Shown in pieces: positions 23,625 through 24,589 of a stretch of 24,589 nucleotides of DNA; positions within the stretch are counted from its first letter, which is position 1; the number at the start of each line of letters is the position of its first letter. Both the position numbers and the translations under genes were made by a program. This DNA is from JBHJHK01 sp050330975 (GTDB lineage Bacteria; Pseudomonadota; Gammaproteobacteria; Competibacterales; Competibacteraceae), in contig JBHJHK010000184.1 of NCBI GenBank assembly GCA_050330975.1, positions 1 through 24,589 of the forward strand. The letters run 5' to 3'. The notes below the pieces were generated by a model. The model searched no databases. It was not told the origin of the DNA and saw only the letters and a program-made list of their open reading frames with translations.

Positions 23625-24589
23625 AATCGCTTCGTCTCCCCCCGCCACCCCGGCTAGGCGGGCCCTGGAGGATCGCCGCTGGCCCTTGGGGCTGGCCCTG
23701 CTGGCCCTGGTCCTGGTGGGGGTGGCGCCGCTGTTTTTGGATATCTACACCGTCAATATCCTCATTCGGGCGTTGTTCTTGGCGGCCTTGGCCATGACCG
23801 TGGACATCCTCTGGGGCTACACCGGGGTGTTGACCTTTGGCCAGTCGGCCTTCTTTGGCATCGGCGCCTACGCCTGTGGCTTGGTGTTCACCCACTACGG
23901 TTTTGGCCCCGACTGGGCGGTGGGGGCGTTGTTGCTGGGGATCCTCGTCGCCGTGGCCACGGCCGCTCTGGTGGGCTGGCTGGCGTTTTACCACGGCGCC
24001 TCGCCGTTGTACGCCTCCATCGTCACCCTGGCGTTGCCCATCGTCTTCACCCAGATCATCTTTGCCGGCGGGCGCTTTACGGCGTCGAGCAGCGGCCTGT
24101 CGGGCTTTCCCACCTATTACTGGACCTTGGAAATCTGGTTTTGGATCGCCGGTGGCTATTTGGTGCTGGCCACCCTGTTGGGCTGGCTGTTGGTGCGCAG
24201 CGACTTTGGTCGGCTGTTGCTGGCCATCCGCGACAACGAGGAACGCTGTGCCTATTTGGGGCTACGGGTGTCCCGGGTGAAGATCGGCCTGATGATGGCG
24301 GCGGGGGCCGTGGGGGCCGGGGCGGGCTTTGGCTACGCCGCCTTCACCAACGTGGTGGCCCCAGAGTTGGGGGGGTTTTTGCTGGGCACTGAACTGCTCA
24401 TCTGGGTGGCCTTGGGGGGGCGAGCCACCCTCATCGGCCCGGTGGTGGGGACTTTGGTCATCGATGTCACCGCCTCGTATTTATCCGGGGCCATGCCCTT
24501 TGCCTGGAAATTGTTTGTCGGGGTGGGATTTGTGGCGGTGATCGTCGCCCTGCCCCAGGGCCTGGGTCCTCCCCTAGTGGGCGGGGTGC
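23617..24589 (+). CDS. ABC transporter permease, LivM/UrtC family (cut at window end)
   Basis: At least 324 codons are open from the ATG at 23617 to the end of the window with no stop. Family blocks visible are ILWGYTGVLTFGQSAFFGIGAYACGL (the LivM hallmark), YASIVTLALPIVFTQIIFAGG, RSDFGRLLLAIRDNEERCAYLG with the following RVSRVKIG contact loop, and the Gly-rich VALGGRATLIGPVVGT. Nearly the whole protein is present, since LivM/UrtC members are about 310-380 aa. It overlaps the LivH-like gene. The two LivG/LivF-type ATPase genes expected downstream would lie outside the window. Confidence 0.95.
   Translation, partial: MAEIASSPPATPARRALEDRRWPLGLALLALVLVGVAPLFLDIYTVNILIRALFLAALAMTVDILWGYTGVLTFGQSAFFGIGAYACGLVFTHYGFGPDWAVGALLLGILVAVATAALVGWLAFYHGASPLYASIVTLALPIVFTQIIFAGGRFTASSSGLSGFPTYYWTLEIWFWIAGGYLVLATLLGWLLVRSDFGRLLLAIRDNEERCAYLGLRVSRVKIGLMMAAGAVGAGAGFGYAAFTNVVAPELGGFLLGTELLIWVALGGRATLIGPVVGTLVIDVTASYLSGAMPFAWKLFVGVGFVAVIVALPQGLGPPLVGGV

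Overview
The window is dense, GC-rich bacterial chromosome. It has GTG and TTG starts, ATGA/GTGA gene overlaps, recognisable Shine-Dalgarno sites, a YgiB/YgiC pair, TRAP and ABC uptake systems and a DddP-type DMSP lyase. Together these suggest a heterotrophic, probably marine or halophilic, proteobacterium. The class cannot be settled from this sequence. I see no tRNA, rRNA, CRISPR array, transposase, integrase or attachment site.

Layout. (1) 1-2936, plus strand: the 3' end of a Dpp/Opp-type ABC operon (permease B end, permease C, and one ATPase carrying both nucleotide-binding domains). (2) 2962-6815: an exported histidine phosphatase (minus), a small exported protein (plus), then a minus-strand group reading ygiB, ygiC and an unknown 141-aa gene. 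(3) 6903-10257: a decayed and accessory stretch. It holds a 3' remnant of an aldo/keto reductase, an unrecognised 190-aa protein that may have a CheD/CNF-like deamidase fold, a short TAXI/NMT1-like binding protein, an exported formamidase-family enzyme, and a PQQ-type sugar dehydrogenase pseudogene broken by an exact 17-bp tandem duplication. (4) 10459-16284, plus strand: a uronate catabolism operon (uxaC, TRAP P-Q-M, uxuB-like) with tight overlaps. (5) 16314-17675, minus: a DddP homologue that keeps the residues separating DMSP lyases from M24 peptidases. (6) 18001-19388, plus: an orphan pair, a membrane-anchored coiled-coil protein and an exported protein. (7) 19382-20419, minus: a MetX-like alpha/beta hydrolase. 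(8) 20583-24589, plus: a nitrilase-superfamily amidase followed by an AmiC/UrtA-type binding protein and two LivH/LivM permeases, the last cut by the window end.

How the genes fit together: the theme is scavenging. Peptide or opine-like solutes enter through Dpp, uronates through TRAP and are converted by UxaC and fructuronate reductase, and amides or urea-like compounds probably enter through the last ABC system for the nitrilase-family amidase. Formamide may be hydrolysed outside the cytoplasm, and DMSP is probably cleaved to DMS and acrylate. The least explained items are the 190-aa protein at 7222-7794, the pair at 18001-19388 and the 141-aa companion of ygiBC.
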